This document shows, in pieces, positions 23,637-30,994 of a DNA stretch of 35,578 nucleotides. Every line of letters starts with the position of its first letter. Position 1 is the stretch's first letter. A program made the translations under genes and the position numbers. Under the pieces are notes generated by a model. That model ran no database searches, had not been told where the DNA came from, and was given only the letters and a program-made list of their open reading frames with translations. The DNA is from an uncultured Lachnospiraceae bacterium (GTDB taxonomy: Bacteria > Bacillota > Clostridia > Lachnospirales > Lachnospiraceae), in assembly GCA_947630595.1 (NCBI GenBank), contig CANRIG010000030.1:1-35578 (forward strand). The letters are read 5' to 3'.

Positions 23637-24773
23637 TTAGCGGTTCGTATTCAGCTGCTTCTCAAGCTCGGCGATGCGCTGCTCGAGATTCTGGATGATA
23701 TGACTGTATTCCTGAATCTGTGTTTGCTGGCTGTCAAGTACTGCCCTTTGGCTGTCGATCATAGCTTGCTGGCTGTCAAGTTCTTCCTTCTGGCTGTTGA
23801 TCATAGCTTGTCGGCTGTCAAGGTCCTCCTTCTGACTGTCAATTACAGCATCCTTGCTTTCAAGTTCCGCCTTTTGTCTGTCAATGTCTGCCTGCATCTC
23901 GTCGATCATGTACTGTACAGTATTCCGGTCAAGAATACGCAGTTCTTCTGAAAACATCTCCATCACCCTCTCCACATTCTGGCACAGACGGTATACGTCT
24001 TCATACATGGGCCTGAATTCCGGGTAAGCCCCGAGCAGCCGGAGGATGATCTCCGGGTCGTCCTGGCTGAGGAACGCAAGCCATGCTTCGGTCTCGTTGC
24101 TGACATCTTTATTCTGAATGTTCTGCCCGAAAATGTCAAGCGGTATGAACAGGTATTTCTGCAGGAGGTCCATTCGGAGGCCGGTGTTGGAGCGCTGCTC
24201 GAAATAGTGCAGGTAATCCTCCGGAAACTCCCGGAATCTTCCGGTGCTGTTCTCGATAAAGATAATGGTGTAAACTTCCTTGACCTCCAGGTAGCTGAAT
24301 TTCTTTTTCCGTCGGTCGCGGATTCGTTTGTATTGGCGCAGCAGGAGATCGGCGGAGTAGCAGGCGCTGCGCTGGCCGGGGAAGGCGTAGCCGATTTTCT
24401 GCGCTTCTACATCGGCCAGGCTGCCGTCGTCGAGCTGCACGATGATGTCCATGATCAGCAGGGAACTCTCGTCGGCGATGCGCGCAGAATCGCCCGGCAG
24501 GACCTGCTTGATGGTTACATGCCTTCCAAGCAGGACGGAGAGCAGCCGGTTGAGCCGCTCGGGAGTGTACTCGGGGCTGAGGATTTCCTTGAAGAAGAAA
24601 TCGTACAGCAGCTTGACGCCACGGACCCCGGTGCAAAAATCGAGAAATTCTTTCTGCTGGTGTGGCTGCCAGCTGTCAAACTGATGTCTGAGGGAAGGGG
24701 TGGACTGAATCTGCTCCAGCAGGGCTTCTCTTTCGTGAATCATGGGAAAATGCTGTTTCAGTTTGCTTGTCAT
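23637..24773 (-). CDS. Rpn/PD-(D/E)XK nuclease family protein with coiled-coil tail
   Basis: Protein of 378 residues in the Rpn (recombination-promoting nuclease)/putative transposase family with a PDDEXK-type fold. The likely catalytic residues are D109 (MDIIVQLDDG) and E123-x-Q125 (DVEAQ). Members are commonly chromosomal, and their roles in recombination or phage response are only partly known. Residues about 290-375 form a coiled coil built from 14-residue repeats ([DN]SQ..-[LM]-[DN]SQQ-type). GAGGAGG precedes the ATG, and it has its own promoter and terminator, so it is a single-gene unit. No terminal inverted repeats were seen, so it is not an intact insertion sequence. Lower GC than its neighbours is compatible with transfer. 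Confidence 0.85.
   Translation of the reverse strand: MTSKLKQHFPMIHEREALLEQIQSTPSLRHQFDSWQPHQQKEFLDFCTGVRGVKLLYDFFFKEILSPEYTPERLNRLLSVLLGRHVTIKQVLPGDSARIADESSLLIMDIIVQLDDGSLADVEAQKIGYAFPGQRSACYSADLLLRQYKRIRDRRKKKFSYLEVKEVYTIIFIENSTGRFREFPEDYLHYFEQRSNTGLRMDLLQKYLFIPLDIFGQNIQNKDVSNETEAWLAFLSQDDPEIILRLLGAYPEFRPMYEDVYRLCQNVERVMEMFSEELRILDRNTVQYMIDEMQADIDRQKAELESKDAVIDSQKEDLDSRQAMINSQKEELDSQQAMIDSQRAVLDSQQTQIQEYSHIIQNLEQRIAELEKQLNTNR
23731..23898 (-). repeat. 42-bp tandem repeats encoding the coiled-coil tail
   Basis: Units start at 23731, 23773, 23815 and 23857; the last is diverged. Each encodes 14 residues (two heptads). Copy-number change would lengthen the coiled coil in steps of two heptads while keeping the frame. 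Confidence 0.85.
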
Positions 24774-24835
24774 AGTACCTCCTCGGGATGAAACTTAAAA
24801 TTATTTGAAACACATTACATATAAAATGTGAATAC

Positions 24836-24864
24836 ATAATAACATAGTTTGCCAGGGAATGCAA
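24836..24864 (-). promoter_or_regulatory. promoter of the Rpn-like gene
   Basis: On the minus strand, TTGCAT (24864-24859) and TATTAT (24841-24836) are separated by 17 bp, about 60 bp upstream of the start codon. Confidence 0.7.
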
Positions 24865-24903
24865 GCGGTAAAAACCAGATGAGCAGAAAGAGAATAGAAG
24901 GGG

Positions 24904-24933
24904 TTGCAATAGAACTGTCAATATTGCTATAAT
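24904..24933 (+). promoter_or_regulatory. promoter of the WecA-like gene
   Basis: TTGCAA (24904-24909), an 18-bp spacer ending in an extended TGC, and a perfect TATAAT (24928-24933). The leader contains a small hairpin, GGCTAA-AATC-TTAGCC (24971-24986). This promoter diverges from the Rpn promoter. Confidence 0.75.
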
Positions 24934-25046
24934 TAGCCTTGTACGAAAGTGCTTTTACAGCGATGTTAAGGGCTAAAATCTTAGCCAAAACGGCATGACG
25001 TTTGAATCAGCATTTTACAGAAAATTTTTCTAAGGGGCTGCAAAAT

Positions 25047-26129
25047 ATGCACTTAAAAAAAGAAAGGGCGTTCGCTTTTATCATCACCGCAGCGTCAGCT
25101 GCAGCTATCATCATCGGAGCAGGGACACCATTGGTCAAAAGTACGGCTGCCGCACTTAGTTTAGCCGCTGTTGCCTCTTTCTTTAGCACCCCTCTCGTAT
25201 ATCGGCTGGCGTACCGGATCCATGCCCTGGATGTCCCCAGAGATGGCCGGCGGATGCACGACCATCCAATTCCGCGTATCGGCGGTCTGGCCATGATCTT
25301 TGGTTTTGCTGCCGGCACGCTTATCTTTGGACCTGCGGCAAAACAGCTGCAGAATATATTTCCCGGAATGTCCGTTATTACGGACGGAGCAGAACGGGAG
25401 ACACTGTCAATGCTGCGAAGCATATTGCCCGGGGCCGTCATAATTGCAGCGCTGGGCCTGGCGGATGATATTCATGCTCTCGGGCCCTGGCCGAAACTGG
25501 CGGTACAGATAATGGCCGCTTTGGCGACGGTACGGGGCGGAAACGTCATAGAAGCCATATCGGGCATTTTTACTGCAAAGACATACCCGCTGCCGGGCTG
25601 GCTGGGGCTGCTGCTCAGCGTACTGTGGATAGTCGGTATTACAAATTCTGTCAATCTGATTGACGGGCTGGATGGCCTGGCATGCGGCATCTCCGCTGTC
25701 AGCGCTATTGCTGCCGCGCTTATTTCCGGAGCGGTTACAGGCTCCTTTGCTGTCATACCGGCGGCTTCCCTGGCCGGGGCCTGCATTGGATTTTTGCCTT
25801 ACAATCTCAATCCTGCCTGGATTTTCATGGGAGATACGGGAGCCACGTTCCTGGGATACATTCTGGCGGTAACGTCCATCCGGGGACTTTTCCGATATCC
25901 GGGGAAAGTTCCTTTTGCCGTGCCCTGCCTGATACTCGGCCTGCCCATTTTCGACACCGTTTTTGCCATTGTACGCCGGGTCGTCCATGGACGGTCTCCT
26001 CTGCTGCCTGATCAGGGTCATGTCTACCACCGACTCATAAATCGGGGTCTTTCCCGGAAACAGACGACAGCTTTGCTGTGGATGGTCAGCGCCGCTTTGA
26101 GTATACTCGCGGCGCTGATTGTGTTATAG
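25047..26129 (+). CDS. MraY/WecA-family polyprenyl-phosphate sugar-1-phosphate transferase
   Basis: Polytopic membrane enzyme of 360 residues that transfers a sugar-1-phosphate (often GlcNAc-1-P) from a UDP-sugar to undecaprenyl phosphate, the first step of teichoic acid, exopolysaccharide or related glycan synthesis. Family motifs are DDIHALGPWPKL, the catalytic NLIDGLDGLA, MGDTGATFLG and a C-terminal HVYHRL, closer to WecA/TagO than MraY. The ATG at 25047 follows AAGGGG with 9-base spacing; a TTG 15 codons upstream lacks a site. Its product would be the expected acceptor of the WecG/TagA-like enzyme encoded at 32412-33182, although the two genes lie on opposite strands. The polymer is unknown. 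Confidence 0.92.
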   Translation: MHLKKERAFAFIITAASAAAIIIGAGTPLVKSTAAALSLAAVASFFSTPLVYRLAYRIHALDVPRDGRRMHDHPIPRIGGLAMIFGFAAGTLIFGPAAKQLQNIFPGMSVITDGAERETLSMLRSILPGAVIIAALGLADDIHALGPWPKLAVQIMAALATVRGGNVIEAISGIFTAKTYPLPGWLGLLLSVLWIVGITNSVNLIDGLDGLACGISAVSAIAAALISGAVTGSFAVIPAASLAGACIGFLPYNLNPAWIFMGDTGATFLGYILAVTSIRGLFRYPGKVPFAVPCLILGLPIFDTVFAIVRRVVHGRSPLLPDQGHVYHRLINRGLSRKQTTALLWMVSAALSILAALIVL

Positions 26130-26216
26130 AGAATTCAGAGGGATACAAAGTTCTGATTTGAACAGAAGAATAATTCCGGAATGCTGCAGAATAAAGAAGC
26201 AAACGGACGGCAAATA

Positions 26217-27983
26217 TCAAGTGACGGAACAAACCGTGTGAATATGTCCGTCCTCAATGCGGTAAATCCGGTCACAGCCGGCTACAGCCGAAGCGCGGTG
26301 AGAAATGATAATCATCGTTCTTTCCCCGCGCAGATTCTGAATAGAGTGAATTACGGAAGCTTCCGTTTCCGGATCCAGCGCGGAAGTCGCCTCATCGAAA
26401 ACAATAAGCCTTGAGCCCTTGTACAGGGCCCGGGCAATCCCCAGCCGCTGACGCTCGCCCCCTGAAAGGCGGATGCCGTTTTCTCCTATGAGGGTGTCCA
26501 GCCCGTCCGGGAGTTTTTTCACAAAATCCCCAAGAGAAGCCTTATACAGCGCCGTCCAGACAGCGCTGTCATCGGCGCTGCCCGCAGGCGCACAAAAAAC
26601 GACATTATTCCGGATGGTATCATCCAGCAGAAAAATATTCTGCGGAATGTATGCGGTCTGCCGCAAATAGCTGCTGAGGCAGCGCCGGATGTCCGCGCCG
26701 CCTATGCGCACACTCCCTTCCTGCGGTTCCAAAAGACCCAGCAGGAGATCGATCAGCGTCGTTTTGCCAATGCCGGATGGACCGGTGATGCCGACGGAGG
26801 AGCCGGAAGAAATCTCCAGATTTATATCCGTAAGAATCGGTTCCGGTCGGCTTTCATAGGAAAACGTGACATGCGACGCGGTAATACTGCCGGACAGGTC
26901 CGCATCTTCCTGCGCGTCTGTATGTTCCCGGTTATTATCTGTCTGTGCATTTCCCTGAGATACTTTGCCCGCCTCCGTTTCCCGAAAATATTCCAGCGCG
27001 TCAACTACTTTTTCCGCTGATGCCCGCATATTTGCGATTCGAACCAGATTGCCGCTGATGCGCCGGACAGCCGGCAGCAGACGGATCACAGCGGCGGCCA
27101 GCGCGGCCAGGTTCGGGAGAGCGTCCGCTATATTCTGTCCCAGGAGAGTCAGGCCAAGGATATAGGCCAGAATGGATACGGCCATAATAGCCTCGATGCA
27201 CAGACCGGGAATTCTGGTCAGCGCCCGCTGTCTGGAATCGCAGTCCGCCACGACGCCGTCTTCCTTTTCATAGCATGCGCTGAAATGCTGTTCCGCCTGC
27301 CAGACCTTAATTGCTTTGATTCCCTGGACGCCTTGCTTCAGCCATTTCAGACGCTGCGCGTGGGCAATTTGCCGTTCCTTCCCGGCCCTGTAGGCGGAAG
27401 GCTTGATGAAGCTGCGCGTAACAAGGAGAGACAATCCCGCGCCCAGAAGCACGCACAGGGTCATCGCCGGGCTGATGAAAGCCAGCGCCGTGCCAATAAC
27501 GACTAATACCAGTGCTTCCGATACAAGATCCAGAAAAGCGTTCAGATATCCCCCTGTACGGACAGTGTCTGTATTCAGCAGGCTGATAACTTCCGCTGTA
27601 CTGGCATTGGAAAACCAGGAGTATGGTCTGCAGAGTATACCAGTGTAAAGCTTTGAGGAGACATTGTGCTGTATCTCGCATACAAATCGCGCCAGAACAT
27701 GGTTTTCAAGCAGGAGAAATACCATTTTGAACAAGTACAGTATGATGAGGGCAATCAGGCAGCCGGCTCTGGCAGCCGGCCCGGAGCTGATACCGATCTG
27801 ACTGAGAAAACGGCCGATAATCCGGCTGCCTGTCACATCTGTGCCTGTAAGGAAAGAACAGGCCTCCATAATCATCGCAATTCCCAGCATTTCCAGCAGA
27901 GAGCCGAAAAACATCATCATGATCAGGGCGCACAGTTTCTTTTTTGGAGTTGAGCCCATAAGGCCTGAAACATTGTTTAACAT
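26217..27983 (-). CDS. ABC exporter of the peptide cluster (membrane + ATPase fusion)
   Basis: Protein of 588 residues with an N-terminal six-helix domain (about 20-310) and an ATPase with Walker A GPSGIGKTT (about 401), signature LSGGERQR (about 506) and Walker B LIVFDEATSALD. It has no N-terminal C39 peptidase domain, so it would export a mature product rather than cut a leader itself. A hydrophilic insert (about 335-370) joins the domains. It is the last gene of the minus-strand block containing peptide, kinase, PqqD, peptidase and nucleotidyltransferase, 90 bp after the last of these. Its layout resembles McjD/PglK-type single-chain exporters. Homodimer formation is likely because both sites look canonical. 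Cargo (peptide or lipid-linked sugar) is inferred from context. Confidence 0.88.
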   Translation of the reverse strand: MLNNVSGLMGSTPKKKLCALIMMMFFGSLLEMLGIAMIMEACSFLTGTDVTGSRIIGRFLSQIGISSGPAARAGCLIALIILYLFKMVFLLLENHVLARFVCEIQHNVSSKLYTGILCRPYSWFSNASTAEVISLLNTDTVRTGGYLNAFLDLVSEALVLVVIGTALAFISPAMTLCVLLGAGLSLLVTRSFIKPSAYRAGKERQIAHAQRLKWLKQGVQGIKAIKVWQAEQHFSACYEKEDGVVADCDSRQRALTRIPGLCIEAIMAVSILAYILGLTLLGQNIADALPNLAALAAAVIRLLPAVRRISGNLVRIANMRASAEKVVDALEYFRETEAGKVSQGNAQTDNNREHTDAQEDADLSGSITASHVTFSYESRPEPILTDINLEISSGSSVGITGPSGIGKTTLIDLLLGLLEPQEGSVRIGGADIRRCLSSYLRQTAYIPQNIFLLDDTIRNNVVFCAPAGSADDSAVWTALYKASLGDFVKKLPDGLDTLIGENGIRLSGGERQRLGIARALYKGSRLIVFDEATSALDPETEASVIHSIQNLRGERTMIIISHRASAVAGCDRIYRIEDGHIHTVCSVT

Positions 27984-28073
27984 GGTTATGCTCTTTCTTA
28001 ATCTCTATGGCACGTCAATTTCTGTCTGATTTTATGTTGTTTATTCTTAATAAAGCCTGCACATCGCACAGAT

Positions 28074-29267
28074 TCATCGGGGGATGTCCTCCCGCGATTC
28101 ACTCTGTTTCCACCTCATAGCGGATATGAGCATTTTCAGATTTACGCGTCCGTTGATAAATACGCCCCGAAAAAGTCGATATGCCCAGACAAAAGGCCTG
28201 GCCCACCGATTATGGTAAGCGAAGGGCGCGTTGTCCCGATACCATTCCCGGCCCGGAAACATTCGTTCCAGCAGATATCTCGCCCGGACCTTTGCGGGAT
28301 TGATGTCCTCCTGCTGCAGCCGGCGCATATCGTTTTGAGCACGATGCTCTGCCGTTCCGTACACACCGGAGGCTTCTATCCATGTTAACATTTTTCTTTC
28401 CGCCTCCGTCAGAGCGGAGACGGGCGGCGGCCCGAACAGCTTTTCTCCCAGAGAACAGAAAAGCAGCTCAAAGTTCTCCAGCCCCAGTTTTTTTAATTCT
28501 TCCATAACGTACGTCCTGTTCATACCAGACTGGGTCTGCCGGTAGAGGTACACGTCCAGCACAGACCGCAGGCCCGTACCGCCGCCAATGTAGTGTTTAT
28601 AGATGTGGGCGAGTAAATAGACGTAATGATCCTCGCTGCTGAAATGGTAGCCGAATTCGTTCGCCGTGTCTTTAACGAGCCGTTCTTTCACATTCCTGTA
28701 ATAGGAGACACAGCCGGATAAAAACGCTGATCCTTCTTCCGCGAATAACGCCCGGTGCATTTCAAAAATATAAAATGGCGGTTTATAATAGGCGCCATGA
28801 ACTCTCTGACTCATACTCTCGGCCCTGTAGCCCTGAAGTTTCATGAAGTTTCGGATCTCCTGCCACTGATCTGCGTCGATCAGAATATCATTGTCAGCAA
28901 ACTGCCGGGCTCCATACCGGGGATAAAGGCTGTTCAGAGTCACTCCTTTGAGGGGCGCATACCAGATACCTTTTTTCTCCAGAAGGGCCAGCAGCTTTTC
29001 CCGTTCCGCATCCACAAGCAGGGTTTTGCGAATGGACTGCACTTTCTTTTCCTGAAAGCGTCCGGCCGTCTCTGCCGGGCACTGGGCCATCAGCCCTGTG
29101 TACTCCAGCGCGAAGCAGGCCGCTGCGGTCAGCGAATGTTTGTCTGCGATCTCCCCAAGGGCCTCGAAGTCCGGCATTTCCACCATCTCTGCCGGAACGT
29201 TATGAATCCATGCCGCCAGCAGACAGTACAGCGTATCATACGTCTTTTCCAATGATTCACTGTTCAT
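28074..29267 (-). CDS. NTP_transf_5-like nucleotidyltransferase
   Basis: Protein of 397 residues resembling the uncharacterised nucleotidyltransferase family (Pfam NTP_transf_5) often found in lasso-peptide and polysaccharide clusters. The core motif is LKGVTLNSLYPRYGARQFADNDILID: L106-K-G, R121 and the acidic residues D125, D127 and D131, expected to bind Mg-NTP. The C-terminal half is helical and Arg-rich, with no motif I know. GGAGG lies 7 bases before the ATG. It overlaps the upstream peptidase gene by 11 bp, so translation is probably coupled. By family it might transfer a nucleotidyl or related group to the peptide or to a protein; no substrate is proven for close relatives that I can name. 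Confidence 0.8.
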   Translation of the reverse strand: MNSESLEKTYDTLYCLLAAWIHNVPAEMVEMPDFEALGEIADKHSLTAAACFALEYTGLMAQCPAETAGRFQEKKVQSIRKTLLVDAEREKLLALLEKKGIWYAPLKGVTLNSLYPRYGARQFADNDILIDADQWQEIRNFMKLQGYRAESMSQRVHGAYYKPPFYIFEMHRALFAEEGSAFLSGCVSYYRNVKERLVKDTANEFGYHFSSEDHYVYLLAHIYKHYIGGGTGLRSVLDVYLYRQTQSGMNRTYVMEELKKLGLENFELLFCSLGEKLFGPPPVSALTEAERKMLTWIEASGVYGTAEHRAQNDMRRLQQEDINPAKVRARYLLERMFPGREWYRDNAPFAYHNRWARPFVWAYRLFRGVFINGRVNLKMLISAMRWKQSESREDIPR

Positions 29268-29706
29268 GGTGCCGCCTCCATTTCTTTACTATTCTGTCCG
29301 GCAGTTCTAAGCACCGCCGGATTGTGATGCGCAGCCGGAACGAACCGCACCATAGAACCACATATAGCCGGTAGCGCCAATCTGTTATCGATATTTCCCG
29401 TCCGTCCCGCACAAAAGCAGTCAGCACGCCGACAATCTGCTCCTGTCTTATGCTTCGCTCAGAGATACGATTATGGTCTCCGCGAAACACATATTCGCCC
29501 GTTCCCGTTTCTATGACCCGGTGAAGGATGTACTTTCCATCTTCATCCCGATAAAGCGCTACATCGTGTTTTCTAAGCCGCCCACAAGGCGGTTCCAGGA
29601 TAATCAAATCCCTCTTTTGCCGCAGCATGGGCAGCATACTGATTCCCGTGGTAGTGTAGACCAGCCTGCCATACCTGGCCAATATATCCTCAAAACATGC
29701 GTTCAT
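29257..29706 (-). CDS. small S24/S26-family peptidase, Ser/His type
   Basis: Protein of 149 residues related to signal peptidase I. The nucleophile motif is G21-I-S23-M-L-P, matching SMxP of S26 enzymes. Where bacterial signal peptidases carry the general-base Lys, this protein has H62 in YILHRVIE, as in SipW/ER-type (Ser-His) enzymes. A later FRGDHN matches the conserved GDN-type box. There is no N-terminal membrane anchor; a moderately hydrophobic stretch (about 111-132) could peripherally associate with membrane. It overlaps both the PqqD-like gene (4 bp) and the nucleotidyltransferase gene (11 bp). In this context it is a candidate for cutting the small peptide encoded at 30783-30887, which is inference. 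Confidence 0.82.
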   Translation of the reverse strand: MNACFEDILARYGRLVYTTTGISMLPMLRQKRDLIILEPPCGRLRKHDVALYRDEDGKYILHRVIETGTGEYVFRGDHNRISERSIRQEQIVGVLTAFVRDGREISITDWRYRLYVVLWCGSFRLRITIRRCLELPDRIVKKWRRHHEQ

Positions 29707-29957
29707 TCTTCGATGGCCCCGAGTGAGCGCAGCTTTTCCACCACGCGCTCCACATCCTTTTCGATCACTTCACGGGACGCATCGAAACGCGCTTCCAGCA
29801 TATCTGTCAGCTGTTCGACCGTAGCAGGTTTCTTCAGCCGTTCAATGATCAATGCTGCAGTTTTGTTGCTGCGAACCATGCCCAAAAAACCTTCTGTGGC
29901 AACCATGATATGTTCATTGTCTGAGACATAAGTAATAAATGCGTCCTTCAGCTTCAC
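29703..29957 (-). CDS. PqqD-like peptide-binding protein (RiPP recognition element)
   Basis: Protein of 84 residues with the PqqD fold pattern: a beta region (FITYVSDNEHIMVATEG), then helices (SNKTAALIIERLKK, VEQLTDMLEARF, VIEKDVERVVEKLRSLGAI). PqqD-like domains bind leader peptides of ribosomally made natural products and present them to modifying enzymes. The GTG start overlaps the kinase stop by 4 bp (GTGA), with GGAGG 9 bases upstream, and its own stop overlaps the peptidase gene by 4 bp. This implies near-equal production of kinase, PqqD and peptidase. It stands alone rather than fused to an enzyme, as B1 proteins of split lasso-peptide systems do. Confidence 0.88.
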   Translation of the reverse strand: MKLKDAFITYVSDNEHIMVATEGFLGMVRSNKTAALIIERLKKPATVEQLTDMLEARFDASREVIEKDVERVVEKLRSLGAIEE

Positions 29958-30697
29958 AGTTCTGTTCCTCCATTTATTCCTTCATAAGCTGTCCGGGCGG
30001 CCTCTGCGGACATATCAGCGCCCAGACGGTATATTTTCACGGTTCGGGACAGTTTGTCTGTCAGGGACAAGACTTTCCTTTCGCTCTCGTTCATTAAGTG
30101 ATAGCTTTGCCGGTAGAGGATGGGGAAAGCGTCATGCGGTCTGACCGGCTCGATGAAGCTTTTTTCGCTTCGCTCTAACAGGCAGATGGCTTTTACCGGT
30201 GCAAAGGTATTCGTATTTAATCCGTGCTTACCGCTCCAGGGAGCCCCGAAAGCTGTCGTTCCTCCTTCGGTGATACGCAGGAGAGGCATATCGTCATTGA
30301 TCATGGTCGCCCGCTTTCCGAAGAGCGTCTGCCAGTATCGGGCGTGAGTGGACTTCCCCGTGCCGCTTTTCGCGGCAAACAGATACGCCTCCCCGCCCAC
30401 AGCCACACAGGAGGAATGGAAAAAAAGCGTATCTTCCCGGAGCAGCTGCTCTGCCAGCAGATCATGAATGATCAGTTCTTCCACGTATCCGTCCGTCCAG
30501 TTTTGATACGGCAGACGATATTTTTTCCATATCAGTTCCATTTGCGGACGCTTTTCCCGGATAAGCTCATCATCTGTTTTAATTGTGAACTCCGGCGCGC
30601 CGATACAGCGATACGCCAGACATGTCCGGTGGATGTTCTCATGGACAGAGATACAAGCCCACTTTTTCCCGGCCAGAGAATAAATACCTTCTATCAT
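29954..30697 (-). CDS. HPr-kinase-like protein kinase
   Basis: Protein of 247 residues resembling HprK-type kinases of RiPP clusters. The P-loop is AAKSGTGKSTHA (about 108-119) and a downstream INDDMPLL gives the acidic metal-binding pair. The N-terminal HPr-kinase receptor domain of true HprK is not seen. In paeninodin-like lasso clusters such kinases phosphorylate a Ser of the precursor peptide; here the adjacent candidate peptide has Ser residues in its C-terminal part. The ATG at 30697 is preferred because GAGGA lies 10 bases upstream; a TTG seven codons earlier (30718) is possible. It is the first of four overlapping genes, with an imperfect hairpin between it and the peptide gene. Confidence 0.85.
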   Translation of the reverse strand: MIEGIYSLAGKKWACISVHENIHRTCLAYRCIGAPEFTIKTDDELIREKRPQMELIWKKYRLPYQNWTDGYVEELIIHDLLAEQLLREDTLFFHSSCVAVGGEAYLFAAKSGTGKSTHARYWQTLFGKRATMINDDMPLLRITEGGTTAFGAPWSGKHGLNTNTFAPVKAICLLERSEKSFIEPVRPHDAFPILYRQSYHLMNESERKVLSLTDKLSRTVKIYRLGADMSAEAARTAYEGINGGTEL

Positions 30698-30725
30698 ATC
30701 CCATACATCCTCTTCCAAATGAACA

Positions 30726-30758
30726 GAGCGACAGGCTGTCCCGTCGCCCTGTCCGCTC
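30726..30758 (-). terminator. hairpin between peptide and kinase genes (possible attenuator)
   Basis: On the minus strand GAGCGGACAGG pairs with CCTGTCGCTC (one bulged base) around a 12-base loop, followed by TGTTCATTTG. It lies between the small peptide gene and the kinase gene. A leaky terminator here would give more peptide mRNA than enzyme mRNA, as is common in RiPP operons. The weak U-run makes this tentative. Confidence 0.45.
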
Positions 30759-30782
30759 AGTTTGTCTACAGTGTTAAAATAA

Positions 30783-30887
30783 TTATTCTGCTTCTCCGCC
30801 GCTGTCGCCGGAACCAGTCCTGATTAAAACTTCATCCTCTCCGAACTCGATGACCTCCATCTCCGGAACTACATAGACTTCCTTCAT
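30783..30887 (-). CDS. 34-residue acidic peptide, candidate RiPP precursor
   Basis: A short gene with a strong ribosome-binding site (GGAGG, 8 bases before ATG). The product begins MKEVYVVPEM and ends GSGDSGGEAE; between lie VIEF (12-15), GEDEV (16-20) and LIRT (21-24). It is very acidic. The Y5-x-x-P8 pattern resembles the YxxP element of lasso-type leaders that PqqD-like proteins bind, and the Thr at 24 followed by Gly/Ser-rich residues resembles a leader-core border. The tail offers Ser26 and Ser29 as kinase targets and Glu/Asp side chains for possible cyclisation. It has no signal peptide or membrane segment. It lies just before the kinase, PqqD, peptidase, nucleotidyltransferase and exporter genes on the same strand. 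The coding call rests on the start signals and context; its function as a precursor is inference. Confidence 0.72.
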   Translation of the reverse strand: MKEVYVVPEMEVIEFGEDEVLIRTGSGDSGGEAE

Positions 30888-30994
30888 TTTATAATCCTCC
30901 TTTCCTAAACGTCAGGTTATATATTATCCTTCCTCCGAAATTCGAGGGAAGGTTCCTGCTGTGATATATTTGGAATGCTTCCTGCATTGCCATT

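Noticed and set aside
23637-24773. Complete transposon carrying the Rpn-like gene
   Set aside because: The gene has its own promoter and terminator but no flanking inverted or direct repeats were found.
26217-30887. A classical lasso-peptide biosynthetic cluster
   Set aside because: Kinase, PqqD-like protein, nucleotidyltransferase and exporter fit, but there is no asparagine-synthetase-like cyclase or transglutaminase-like B2 protease in the window, and the peptide is too short after the putative cleavage site to thread.
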